Assembly (NCBI GenBank): GCA_902776975.1
Contig: CACYSI010000004.1
Location: forward strand, 1-64,000
Source: an uncultured Ruminococcus sp.
Lineage (GTDB): Bacteria > Bacillota > Clostridia > Oscillospirales > Acutalibacteraceae
Reading direction: 5' to 3'
DNA: 64,000 nucleotides
The position numbers and the translations under genes were made by a program. This document shows positions 1 through 8,676 of the stretch, piece after piece. Position 1 is the stretch's first letter, and each line of letters opens with the position of its first letter. The notes beneath the pieces were generated by a model. That model did not search any database, was not told the origin of the DNA, and worked only from the letters and a program-made list of their open reading frames with translations.

Positions 1-51
1 TCCTATCTCAAATTATTGCTTACATTTTTTAGGAATCCTAATGCAAAAATT

Positions 52-87
52 AAAGCCATGTTTCAACCTCCGCCGAAACATGGCTTT
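52..87. terminator. Bidirectional intrinsic terminator
   Basis: A 13-bp perfect stem (52-64 with 75-87) is flanked by A/T runs on both sides. On the minus strand it lies about 60 bases past the stop of the large dockerin gene and is followed by a T-rich stretch, so it probably ends that transcript. The plus strand has TTTTTC after the stem, so it could also stop a gene arriving from the left. Confidence 0.8.
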
Positions 88-100
88 TTCTACAGACTGC

Positions 101-129
101 GCCGGGTGGATAAACCACCCGGCATTTTT
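101..129 (+). terminator. GC-rich hairpin with T-tract, plus strand
   Basis: A 9-bp stem GCCGGGTGG/CCACCCGGC (101-109 with 115-123) is followed on the plus strand by ATTTTT. It lies just past the stop of the minus-strand dockerin gene. Together with the neighbouring hairpin it probably insulates that gene from plus-strand transcription. Confidence 0.6.
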
Positions 130-147
130 GTGCTTTATTATTATCGT

Positions 148-3100
148 TTAGATGGGTTCGCCTATGCCTTCAACAGTGTCAGCCTTGATGAGCCAGCGCT
201 GGATGTAGCTTGCGTCTACGATAGAGATGAAACCATCCTTATCAACGTCAGCAGCTCTGTCATCGAGAATGAACGGAAGCTCCACGCTCGCCAGATCTCT
301 CTGGATAAAGGTTGCGTCGTTGACCTCGACCGAGCGGTTGTGATCAACATCACCGAGCAGCGGATGCTCGAGGTAACGCTCTTCATCGAGAGCCTTGGCA
401 AGGTTGTCAAGGATAGCGTCTACGACAGCCTTGTTCTCTTCGGGAGTCTTGTCAAGATCATAAACAGTCGCTCTGATAGCAGCCTTAGCTACTCCGACGA
501 GAGCCTTGGCGATGATGCTGTCATCCTCGTTAAGCAGCTCATCGGCAGCCTTCAACCGATCCACCTTGTAAGCATCAAATTCAGCCGCGTTCTTCTCGTT
601 CTCACGCTGCTGCTCGAGAGCGTCGGCGAGAGTCGCTACAACTGCGTCTACGGCAGCCTTGTTCTCTTCGGGAGTCTTGTCGAAATCATAATCCGAAGCG
701 AGGATAGCGCCCTTGGCGACAGCGGCAAGGATCTTGCATGCAGCGCTGTCATCCTCATTGAGGAGATCGTCTATAGCCGCGACCTGAGTCGCCTTATAGT
801 CCTCAAATTCAGCAACATTCTTCTCATCCTCACGCTGCTGCTCGAGAACGTCGGCCAGTGTAGCTACGATATCGTCTATGTCAGCCTTGTTCTCTTCGGG
901 AGTCTTATCGGGATCATAGATTGTTGCGCGGATAGCGCCCTTGGCAACAGCGGCAAGGATCTTGCACGCAGCGCTGTCGTCCTCGTTGAGGAGGTCGTCT
1001 GCAGCGTCGATCTGAGATTCCTTATAATCCTCGAACTCAGCGACATTCTTCTCGAGCTCACGCATCTGCTCAAGATCATCAGCCAGAGTGGATACAATAG
1101 CGTCTACGACAGCCTTGTTCTCCTCGGGAGTCTTATCGGGATCATAGACTGTTGTGCGGATAGCGGCCTTGGCAACAGCGGCAAGCGCCTTGCACGCGGC
1201 GCTGTCATCCTCGTTGAGCAGATCGTCCGCGGCAGCTGTCTGAGTTGCCTTATAATCCTCGAACTCAGCAAAATTCTTCTCAAGCTCACGCTGTTTTTCG
1301 AGAGAATCCTTGAACGCGTCGACGATAGCGTCAACGGCAGCATTGTTCTCTTCGGGAGTCTTGCTCTTGTCATACTCGGCAATGTTTATTGCCAGCTTAG
1401 CGAGAGATGCTAAGGACTTGCTGATAACGCTGTCATCTTCCTCCATCATCTCATCAACAGCGGCAATCTGCTCGGCCTTGTACTCCTCGAACGCGGCGAT
1501 CAGAGGACCGTACTTGAGTTCGTCGAATTTCTCCTCGGCTTCTGTAAGCTTGTCGATGTTTGTTACAAAGCTCTTTTCTGTGTCTGTAAGCTCTTCATAA
1601 GTCTGACGCAGCTCCTTGAGCTGAGCCTCGTACTCGTCGGTAACCTCGGGCTCGCCGAGAGCGTCGATAGCATCGATCAGTTCATTGTAGTTGAGCTTGT
1701 GAGCGAGGGTTCTGGGATAGAAGTCCTTTCCGCCTTCGCCGTCATACTTGAAGACCTTATCCTTAGCGGTCAGATCACCGATCTGGAAGTGGATAGACTC
1801 GGGCTCAGCCGCAAAGCCTGTGTAGCTGCCGCTGATATGGAGCTCGGGCTTATCGGAGAGAGTAGAGTTCCATACCTTGACTGCTCCGGTGCCGCAGTTC
1901 ATAGTGAAGATCGAATAGTAGTTGTTATCGGGATTTGCGAGATATGCCTTCATCAGCTCGAGCTCATCGGCTGTGATATCTACAGAGTAATAATTGTTGG
2001 GCATCTGCGAATCGTTGCGGCGGAACTGGTTGTACAGCTCGCGGTTGATACAAATGCCGCCTACCGAAGGACCGTTAGCGGGATTATCGCCTGTCTCATA
2101 GGTATCCTTGAAGATCTGAGCGAAGGTACCGACCAATCCGTTGAACGCCATATCGGTATCGACATCGGCGCCGTTTTTGTACTGATACATCTGATATACC
2201 AGCGCCTGAGCGGCAGGGCTTGAATAAATATCGCCGTTCTCAACAGCTCTCAGCACCAGGTCTAAATGAGTACCGTCAAAGCTGTAGTTTGAAACCGTAA
2301 AGCCTTCGCCGCTCTTGAGCGATACGGTAGACGGCTCGGAATTCACACCGTGAGCGATCACATCAAAGTATGACTCACGATCCTTGATATCCAAATCATC
2401 TGAGCAAAGAGCGGGATCGCTGCTGTACTTCTCGGGATGATCAGCGTAATCACGCATCAGGTCGTTATACTTATCGTTGGGCTTATAGTACTCATAGTAG
2501 CTGACGTCAAGGTCCATGTCCTCATAGGCAGTGAACGAAACAGCGCTGTGAGCGACAAGCTCACCCTCGTAAATGGGACGCGCGTGAATAGTCAGCTTAC
2601 CTACGATCCTGTCGCCCTGATAGTTGCCGAGAGTGACCATAGTCGAAGCAACTATCGAACCGCAGGAAGAACCTGCAGTAGCGGTAACGCATACGCGGGC
2701 GCCCTCTGCGGGGATATCGCCTGCTACGGTAATAACACCGTTCTCGTCAACAGAAACGAGCGGAGATGAAGACGCGTATGTTACAGTCTTATCATAAGGA
2801 GGAATGTACTTGAGCAGACCCTTGTAGCTTACGGCAGCGTCGAGAGCATAGGTCTCGCCCTTCTCGGTGAGAGTGATCTCTTCGGGCATACCGACTATCT
2901 CCGCGTCGGCCAAGCCTGCGATCACCCTTGTATCCTCGTTGACAGTGTATGTCTTACCTGCGTCGAGAGCGTCGCCGTTGCAAATGATATACAGAACAGC
3001 CTTCTTCTCGGTAGTAAAGGGAACTACGGAGATCTGTTCGCCCTTCTTTATCATATAGCCGGAGTAAGGAATGATAACCTCATTATCTCCGACGACCCTT

Positions 3101-6100
3101 TCGATACGGAAGTTCTTTGTAAGGCTTTCGTCATAGGTAACGGCAGCGACGTCGTCTCTGCTCTCGAATACTTCGATAAGGATCAAAGCAGAGATATTCT
3201 TGTTGCCCTTAACGGTAGCAAGAGCGAAAACACCGCCCTCATGCTCAGCCTTCAGGATATTTCCGTCAACCGAAACAGCGTCGTTTTCATTTTCGCGGAT
3301 ATCCCAATCAACGCAGTCGAGGATATAGCCCTCTTCGCCTTCAAGCTGAAGGTGAACAACGTCGTCTACGTTGAGAGTGTCGCCGACAAAGATCTGATAA
3401 AGCATACCGTCGACATGTACCAGATCCACTTTAACTACGCCGAACGAAAGAACAGAGAAGTTTGAAGGCATGATACCGAAATAAGCGTCCTCTTCAGCGT
3501 CATAGTGGTCATCATCGAAGATCAGGGTAGAATCCAATACGATGCTGTCGATTATATAGGTCTTCTCATCATCGGCGATAACAGGCTTTACATAGACCTT
3601 TGTACCGCTTGTTAACTCAGCGCTGTTGTCTATAACTGTCTTTTTGCCGTCTTTGTAGTAATAAATCTCCGCGTCGATACCGGCGTCGGCGGGTACATCA
3701 TTATCAACAACCAGAATATTCTTGGTTGTGTCTGATGATATGATGCGATAGCTCTGCGGCAGAGTCTTGGCAAAGAAGTTGATTTCACCGTCTTCGGAGT
3801 TATACTCACTTGCGAGAGCCTTGCCGTCAGCGTCGGTGACATAGTAGGTCTCACCCTCTGCGGGAGCGTCGACGTCAACGGCGAACCAGACGCCGCCCTC
3901 GGGCATATTGTCGCCGTTCAGAGTAACGGTCTTGCCGTTTATCTCAAAGTCGATGCCTTCGATAACACCGTCTGCATCCTTGATGTCAACAGTGATATCC
4001 TGAGAATCCTTGTTATAGTATACTCCCTGACCTGCCTTCGCCGCGTTTACGAGAGCGGTGAGCGAGGTCATATAGTCGAGAATACGAATGTTGTCGTCTT
4101 TATAGATATAGTTAACGGGCTCAACACTCTCGGGAGCGCTGACATATACCGAGCCTGTCTCATCCTCAAAGCCCGCGCCCGGCTCTGCTACGCCCTGAGC
4201 GTTGTTGAGATAATAGCCGGGAAGCCTCTTTACGATATTGTCGCGAACGCCCTTGGGAGCGTCGATGATCTTGAAGATACCGTCGGACTCGGAGGTGAGC
4301 TTGTATGATGTATCCTCGCCGTTTCTGGTGCCTACCGCGGCGTTCCACGCGCGCAGAGCGACTGTAGCGCAGCTGTTCTTGAAGATAGAGAACTTATTGA
4401 GATTGCCGCCGAGATACATAGCCATGGTGTTGAGCTGCTTCTCGGTTATATCCATCTCATAGGTGACGTTCTCGTACTGATCCCACTCGAGCTTCTGGTT
4501 GTACAGCTCACGGTTGAAGCAAACGCCGCCGTCTACAACGCCGTCAAGGAGCTTAGTGTAGTCAACGCCGGCTTCAGCGCATATAGCCTTGATGCGGTCA
4601 ACGAACTCTTGTGTATCGGCTGAGCCTTTTTCAAGGAAGCCGAAGACAGCCTCGACAACAGCGGCTTTAGCGGTCGCTGTAAGCTCAGACCAGACAGTGC
4701 TGTTCTCGATAGAGCCGAGAGCCGCCTGAGGAACGGTGAGATCAAAGTCGCGATACATACCGATGGTGACGATCTCACCGCGGTTGAGTGTAACGGACTT
4801 CATGTTTTTATTGAGTTTGAAATACTTGTCGGCGTCCTTATCAGTATGGTTGGAGCCGTTAGCGATATCCTCTCTGATATCGTCATAATAGAAGCTGTCG
4901 ATCTCATAACCCGCGTACAGATCGGGGACGTTGATAGTTACTCCGTCCTGATATGAGGTGAACAGCAGGTAAACGTGACCGTCATAGAATTGCATAGAGT
5001 CGTTATAGCGAGCCAGGAGCTTAAGGCTGCCGACTACGTTGGAGCCGTCGCTGTAATCGCCTACGGTCACCGAATACTTATAGTTGCCGTTTTTGATGAG
5101 CGCGGTACCGGGCTTCATGGCGTTGAGAGCGCCCTTATCGTCTACCCAAGCGACGCTCGGATCGGAAGACTCGCAGACAGCGCCCGCCTCGGCGAAGTCG
5201 GCTATGACGTCGCCCTCGGTCATCTCGAGAGTCTTGTCAAAACAACCGGGGAATACAGACTCAGCCAGAGTAGCGGTGAGTATATCGGCTATCTCCTGAT
5301 GTCCCTCTGCTGTGGGGTGAGGATCGAGGTTGTTCTCGTTTCTGATACCGGAGATATCGACATATTTGCTGCCTGTATCGGCTGCTACGCCGCTCAGACC
5401 CTCGTTGAGCTGCTTGACTCTCGCGTCGACAACCTTGCCGATCGTGAGGTACTGTACAGGATAAGATATCTCTGAAACGATGATACCGAGAAGCGCGCGG
5501 AGACGCTCGCTCTTATCGTTAGCCTTGATATCATCAGCTATCATCTTATCCAGCTCGTCGGCGTTGTCCATAAGATCGTCGATCTTATCCTCAGCCTCGC
5601 CGGTAGCGGCGATCTCAACGTCGCCCGCGGGAACATCCATACCGGTAGCCTTGAGTACGGCTTTCTTGAAGATGTTTGTCAGCACGGTGCTCATATCAAG
5701 CACCTGACCGTTATACTCAAGAGAGTTGCCGAAGGGGCTGTACATATTTACAACGGCGATATCGGTATCGGGGTTGATGGCTTTGACGTTGTTTACGACG
5801 TCGCGTACGCTGTCGATCGCGCCGACAGTATATCTATCGGCAGAATCCCTGAAGCTGCCGAGGATCTTTGCCGCTTCACTGATATCCTCGACAGTGATCT
5901 CACGGTCGCTCTTCTCGAGCTCTTTGGCCGCGAGATCCATAGCCTCGTTCATATCAGCGCCGACCAATGACATAAACAGAACCAGAGATACCGAGTTGAG
6001 TACGGGGTTGTTCTTCTGATACATGTCATACATCATGTTGATAAGGATGTCGTTGCCGCCGAGATTGACAGTCACCATATCGGCGTCCTTAACGGCGTCG

Positions 6101-6558
6101 ACAGTCAGGTCGTGATACTTAGAGAGACCCGAGGCATCCAAGTGCAGATAATAGTCCATCGCGAAAGCGCCGAAATCGCTGACATAGCCCTCGGTCGTAA
6201 GCACCTTGGCGACGTCGCTCGCACGGTAAGCGCTCATAGAGAGGTTAGATGTCTTGACATCCACATCGCGTTCCGCGCCGAACTCCTTGAGCTGAGCGCC
6301 GAAGAGAGCGGGATACGCTTTAGCGACGGGATTCGCGAGCAGATCCTCGTTGAGTATCAGCGCCGGATCTTTCGAGATCCACTCGACTGTGACCTTGGAG
6401 TCGGGATCGGTCAAACCGAAACCGGCAGCGATGCTGTCACCGAGCGCTACATAGTTGAATGTTTGCTTCTCGGGCGTGTCAGCGGCAAAAGCCGTCAGCG
6501 TGCAGCTGCCGATCATAATGACCGCGAGCACGAGAGAAACAATTTTTCTTAGCTTCAT
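148..6558 (-). CDS. Giant secreted dockerin protein: SGNH hydrolase, two papain-like modules, helical repeats
   Basis: A secreted multidomain protein of about 2136 residues, probably bound to a cellulosome-like scaffold. The second ATG (6558) has the right spacing from AAAGGAG; the one two codons upstream is too close. In order: signal peptide (about 1-27); SGNH/GDSL esterase-like domain (about 35-440) with GDS, GGND and DPHPTAEGH blocks; Big2-like Ig segment (about 445-500); a first papain-like module with His near 527 (GHVYLLF) and Cys near 730 (NSCATVAL); Big2-like region near 1240-1310; a second such module with His near 1335 (AHSAVSF) and Cys near 1555 (MNCGTGAV); a helical linker; five repeats of about 76 residues; and a C-terminal type I dockerin with two calcium loops (GDVDHNRSVEVND and ADVDKDGFISIVD). 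Esterase or acyl-transfer activity on cell wall or plant polymer is plausible; the substrate is unknown. It lies 30 bases behind the adenylate-forming ligase gene. Confidence 0.85.
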   Translation of the reverse strand: MKLRKIVSLVLAVIMIGSCTLTAFAADTPEKQTFNYVALGDSIAAGFGLTDPDSKVTVEWISKDPALILNEDLLANPVAKAYPALFGAQLKEFGAERDVDVKTSNLSMSAYRASDVAKVLTTEGYVSDFGAFAMDYYLHLDASGLSKYHDLTVDAVKDADMVTVNLGGNDILINMMYDMYQKNNPVLNSVSLVLFMSLVGADMNEAMDLAAKELEKSDREITVEDISEAAKILGSFRDSADRYTVGAIDSVRDVVNNVKAINPDTDIAVVNMYSPFGNSLEYNGQVLDMSTVLTNIFKKAVLKATGMDVPAGDVEIAATGEAEDKIDDLMDNADELDKMIADDIKANDKSERLRALLGIIVSEISYPVQYLTIGKVVDARVKQLNEGLSGVAADTGSKYVDISGIRNENNLDPHPTAEGHQEIADILTATLAESVFPGCFDKTLEMTEGDVIADFAEAGAVCESSDPSVAWVDDKGALNAMKPGTALIKNGNYKYSVTVGDYSDGSNVVGSLKLLARYNDSMQFYDGHVYLLFTSYQDGVTINVPDLYAGYEIDSFYYDDIREDIANGSNHTDKDADKYFKLNKNMKSVTLNRGEIVTIGMYRDFDLTVPQAALGSIENSTVWSELTATAKAAVVEAVFGFLEKGSADTQEFVDRIKAICAEAGVDYTKLLDGVVDGGVCFNRELYNQKLEWDQYENVTYEMDITEKQLNTMAMYLGGNLNKFSIFKNSCATVALRAWNAAVGTRNGEDTSYKLTSESDGIFKIIDAPKGVRDNIVKRLPGYYLNNAQGVAEPGAGFEDETGSVYVSAPESVEPVNYIYKDDNIRILDYMTSLTALVNAAKAGQGVYYNKDSQDITVDIKDADGVIEGIDFEINGKTVTLNGDNMPEGGVWFAVDVDAPAEGETYYVTDADGKALASEYNSEDGEINFFAKTLPQSYRIISSDTTKNILVVDNDVPADAGIDAEIYYYKDGKKTVIDNSAELTSGTKVYVKPVIADDEKTYIIDSIVLDSTLIFDDDHYDAEEDAYFGIMPSNFSVLSFGVVKVDLVHVDGMLYQIFVGDTLNVDDVVHLQLEGEEGYILDCVDWDIRENENDAVSVDGNILKAEHEGGVFALATVKGNKNISALILIEVFESRDDVAAVTYDESLTKNFRIERVVGDNEVIIPYSGYMIKKGEQISVVPFTTEKKAVLYIICNGDALDAGKTYTVNEDTRVIAGLADAEIVGMPEEITLTEKGETYALDAAVSYKGLLKYIPPYDKTVTYASSSPLVSVDENGVITVAGDIPAEGARVCVTATAGSSCGSIVASTMVTLGNYQGDRIVGKLTIHARPIYEGELVAHSAVSFTAYEDMDLDVSYYEYYKPNDKYNDLMRDYADHPEKYSSDPALCSDDLDIKDRESYFDVIAHGVNSEPSTVSLKSGEGFTVSNYSFDGTHLDLVLRAVENGDIYSSPAAQALVYQMYQYKNGADVDTDMAFNGLVGTFAQIFKDTYETGDNPANGPSVGGICINRELYNQFRRNDSQMPNNYYSVDITADELELMKAYLANPDNNYYSIFTMNCGTGAVKVWNSTLSDKPELHISGSYTGFAAEPESIHFQIGDLTAKDKVFKYDGEGGKDFYPRTLAHKLNYNELIDAIDALGEPEVTDEYEAQLKELRQTYEELTDTEKSFVTNIDKLTEAEEKFDELKYGPLIAAFEEYKAEQIAAVDEMMEEDDSVISKSLASLAKLAINIAEYDKSKTPEENNAAVDAIVDAFKDSLEKQRELEKNFAEFEDYKATQTAAADDLLNEDDSAACKALAAVAKAAIRTTVYDPDKTPEENKAVVDAIVSTLADDLEQMRELEKNVAEFEDYKESQIDAADDLLNEDDSAACKILAAVAKGAIRATIYDPDKTPEENKADIDDIVATLADVLEQQREDEKNVAEFEDYKATQVAAIDDLLNEDDSAACKILAAVAKGAILASDYDFDKTPEENKAAVDAVVATLADALEQQRENEKNAAEFDAYKVDRLKAADELLNEDDSIIAKALVGVAKAAIRATVYDLDKTPEENKAVVDAILDNLAKALDEERYLEHPLLGDVDHNRSVEVNDATFIQRDLASVELPFILDDRAADVDKDGFISIVDASYIQRWLIKADTVEGIGEPI
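364..1497 (-). repeat. Five tandem ~228-bp coding repeats
   Basis: Five consecutive segments encode about 75-76 residues each, with a shared pattern: EFEDYK, DDLLNEDDSAACK, VAKAAIR, YDPDKTPEENKA and a Leu/Gln/Glu-rich helix. Copies 2-4 are most alike and the two outer copies more diverged, as expected from unequal crossing-over. The repeats appear helical and charged and probably act as a spacer between catalytic modules and the dockerin. Confidence 0.9.
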
Positions 6559-6588
6559 GTGCATTCTCCTTTGCTAATTATTTTTGTA

Positions 6589-8298
6589 TTATTCAGCGCC
6601 TAAAATCTGCTTTTCAAGCGCGCGATAATCTACTTTGCCGCGCGGTGTACGCGGTAACGCCGCGGTAAATCTGATCCTCTCGGGGACAGAATACTCGGGC
6701 AGCTGTGTCGAACAGTGCTTCAATATCCGCTCAGCCAGCTCATCGGACGGCTCCGCGCCGTCAGCGAGCTCGACGACAGCCAGAGGATAATTGATACGTT
6801 CTTCATCGGGGATGCCGATAACACAGCTCAGGCGGACACTCTCAAATGAATTGATCGCGTTCTCTATACGGATCGGGAACAGCTTGGTAGGACTGCCGTC
6901 CTTGCCCCTGGTCATGATGATACGCTTGATCCTGCCTGTGATACGCAGGATACCGTTTTTGTCGATATATCCCAGATCGCCCGTATGCAGCCAGCGCTGT
7001 CCGTCGCCGTGTACGCGGATGATATCGTCGGTAGCCTCTCGGTTGTTATAGTAACCGATCATCAGAGTGGGACCGGAGAAGCAAATCTCGCCCTCTTTGT
7101 TGTATCCGAGCTCGGCGTCGGTATCTATATCGGCTATCATACAGCCGACTTTAGGTAAGGGGATACCTACGCTGTCGTCCATCTCGGCGTCAAGAGTAGT
7201 GAGGGTAGAAGCGCACACGAGCTCCGTCATGCCTAAGCCCTTAGTCAGCTTACACTTAGAGCCGAAGTCTTTGAGGAGCTTGTTGACGGCAGCCTCGTTT
7301 TGAGGAGCCATAGCCTCTCCGCCGTAAACAGCGATCTTGATACAGGAGAGATCGGGCTTTTCTTTAGGTACCGCAAGCATAGCCTCCCAGTAGGGCGGTA
7401 TGGATGTGATATTGGTTGGTCTGTACTTTTTTATGTACTCATAAAACTGGGTCGGCTCGTACTTGGGGACCATGATACAGGTGATACCCAGCGAGATCGG
7501 CTCCAGCATGGCGTTGACCAGACTGTAATTGATGAACGGCGGCAGAACGACCAGATGACTCATACCTCTGTATACGCCGGTAGCGCTCGCGATCTGCACG
7601 ATAACGGCATTGATGCTGACATCGGAGTTCATAACGCCCTTGGGATTTCCGGTAGTACCGCCCGTATGTGAGATAACGGCGGTGCCAAAAGGATCCTTCT
7701 TGACATCGGGCAGAGGTGTATCCTTACCCGCTTCGATAAATGTCTTCCATGTGATGACCGAACCGTCATCCGGCAGCTGTACAGGCTCGACTCTCGCCTT
7801 GAGTATAGGCAGAGAATCCGCGATAGTCACAACGATTACCTGTCTGACCTTAGTCTGAGCGAGTTGATCGCGCAGCAGCAAATAGGTCTTGTCGAAAAGC
7901 ACCGCTACCTCGCTGCCGACTTCGTTGAGATAAAACAGCAGCTCAGAAGTACCCGCGAGAGGATGTATCATGTTTGATACGGCGCCGATCTTGTTGAGCG
8001 CGTAAACCGAGTACAGAGCCTCGGGTACGGTGGGCAACGCTATCGTGACGATATCGCCCGCCTTGACGCCTGCGTGGGCAAACGCCTCAGCCGTACTGTC
8101 GATATAGGCAAACAGCGCCTGATAGCTGATCTCTCGTCCGAGATAGTTTACGGCGATCTCCTCGGGGTAGTCGCGGTTGTTATCTGCCATAAACTCGTAT
8201 ACGGTCTTCTCGGGCAATTCTACATTTACCGTTTCAGAAGAGTAGTAACTAAGCCACGGTTTCGCTGCGGACGGCAATTGATACTTTTCCTGAGTCAT
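6589..8298 (-). CDS. AMP-dependent acyl-CoA synthetase/ligase family protein
   Basis: A cytoplasmic class I adenylate-forming enzyme of about 569 residues that activates a carboxylic acid as an acyl-AMP, usually for transfer to CoA. It shows the P-loop HTGGTTGNPKG, the acid-binding and hinge motifs GLGMTEL, GEICFSGP and HTGDLGYIDKNG, and the C-terminal catalytic lysine in PRTPRGKVDY. The ATG at 8298 is chosen because GGAAGGA lies 8 bases before it; a GTG six bases upstream is too close. A clear promoter lies at 8347-8375. The dockerin gene follows 30 bases downstream and is probably cotranscribed. The acid substrate cannot be told from sequence. Confidence 0.85.
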   Translation of the reverse strand: MTQEKYQLPSAAKPWLSYYSSETVNVELPEKTVYEFMADNNRDYPEEIAVNYLGREISYQALFAYIDSTAEAFAHAGVKAGDIVTIALPTVPEALYSVYALNKIGAVSNMIHPLAGTSELLFYLNEVGSEVAVLFDKTYLLLRDQLAQTKVRQVIVVTIADSLPILKARVEPVQLPDDGSVITWKTFIEAGKDTPLPDVKKDPFGTAVISHTGGTTGNPKGVMNSDVSINAVIVQIASATGVYRGMSHLVVLPPFINYSLVNAMLEPISLGITCIMVPKYEPTQFYEYIKKYRPTNITSIPPYWEAMLAVPKEKPDLSCIKIAVYGGEAMAPQNEAAVNKLLKDFGSKCKLTKGLGMTELVCASTLTTLDAEMDDSVGIPLPKVGCMIADIDTDAELGYNKEGEICFSGPTLMIGYYNNREATDDIIRVHGDGQRWLHTGDLGYIDKNGILRITGRIKRIIMTRGKDGSPTKLFPIRIENAINSFESVRLSCVIGIPDEERINYPLAVVELADGAEPSDELAERILKHCSTQLPEYSVPERIRFTAALPRTPRGKVDYRALEKQILGAE

Positions 8299-8346
8299 TT
8301 TCACTTTCCTTCCGAATGAGTATTTGCATAGTATTATTCATAATGA

Positions 8347-8375
8347 ATTATAACATATAAAAAGCGTTTTGTCAT
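8347..8375 (-). promoter_or_regulatory. Promoter of the ligase-dockerin operon
   Basis: On the minus strand, ATGACA (8370-8375), a 17-base spacer and TATAAT (8347-8352) form a near-consensus sigma-A promoter about 50 bases upstream of the ligase start. Confidence 0.75.
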
Positions 8376-8676
8376 TAAAAAAGCCATCAAATTTTTAATT
8401 ATTTTATGCTTTTTTTGAAGTTTTTTCAATCCTCACTTTACCGCTCGGTTATATTGTCCAAAAAAGCTGATTTTGGGACATATTCAGATTTGGCAGGCTA
8501 AAGCGTTAAAACTAAGCTCTGTATATTGAACAATGCTGCGGTATGACAGACATACTCCATCGCTAACAAGAAATCGCGCTTTGCGCGCATTTCGCATAGC
8601 CATCTCCCGTTGTTGCGTAGCAACAAACTGGGAGGGCATATAAATCTTTTTTACCTTATAGGAAGGATTCTCTTAT
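8376..8676. other. Intergenic stretch without a gene
   Basis: AT-rich upstream DNA of the ligase promoter, then about 100 bases with no recognisable signal, then tandem hairpins (8570-8634). I see no open frame with a ribosome binding site here. Confidence 0.6.
8570..8634. repeat. Two adjacent extragenic hairpins
   Basis: GAAAT..GCGC pairs with GCGC..ATTTC (8570-8593). CTCCC plus TTGTTGC then pairs with GCAACAA plus GGGAG (8604-8634). Neither is followed by a T-run, so they look more like an extragenic palindromic element, possibly an mRNA 3'-end stabiliser for the phosphatase gene, than a classical terminator. Confidence 0.6.

Noticed and set aside
16..1413. A 465-codon plus-strand open frame
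   Set aside because: It lies antisense to the tandem repeats of the dockerin gene and mirrors their periodicity; no ribosome binding site or recognisable domain.
364..1497. Tandem repeats as a CRISPR array
   Set aside because: Units are ~228 bp, coding, in frame and contiguous, with no unique spacers.
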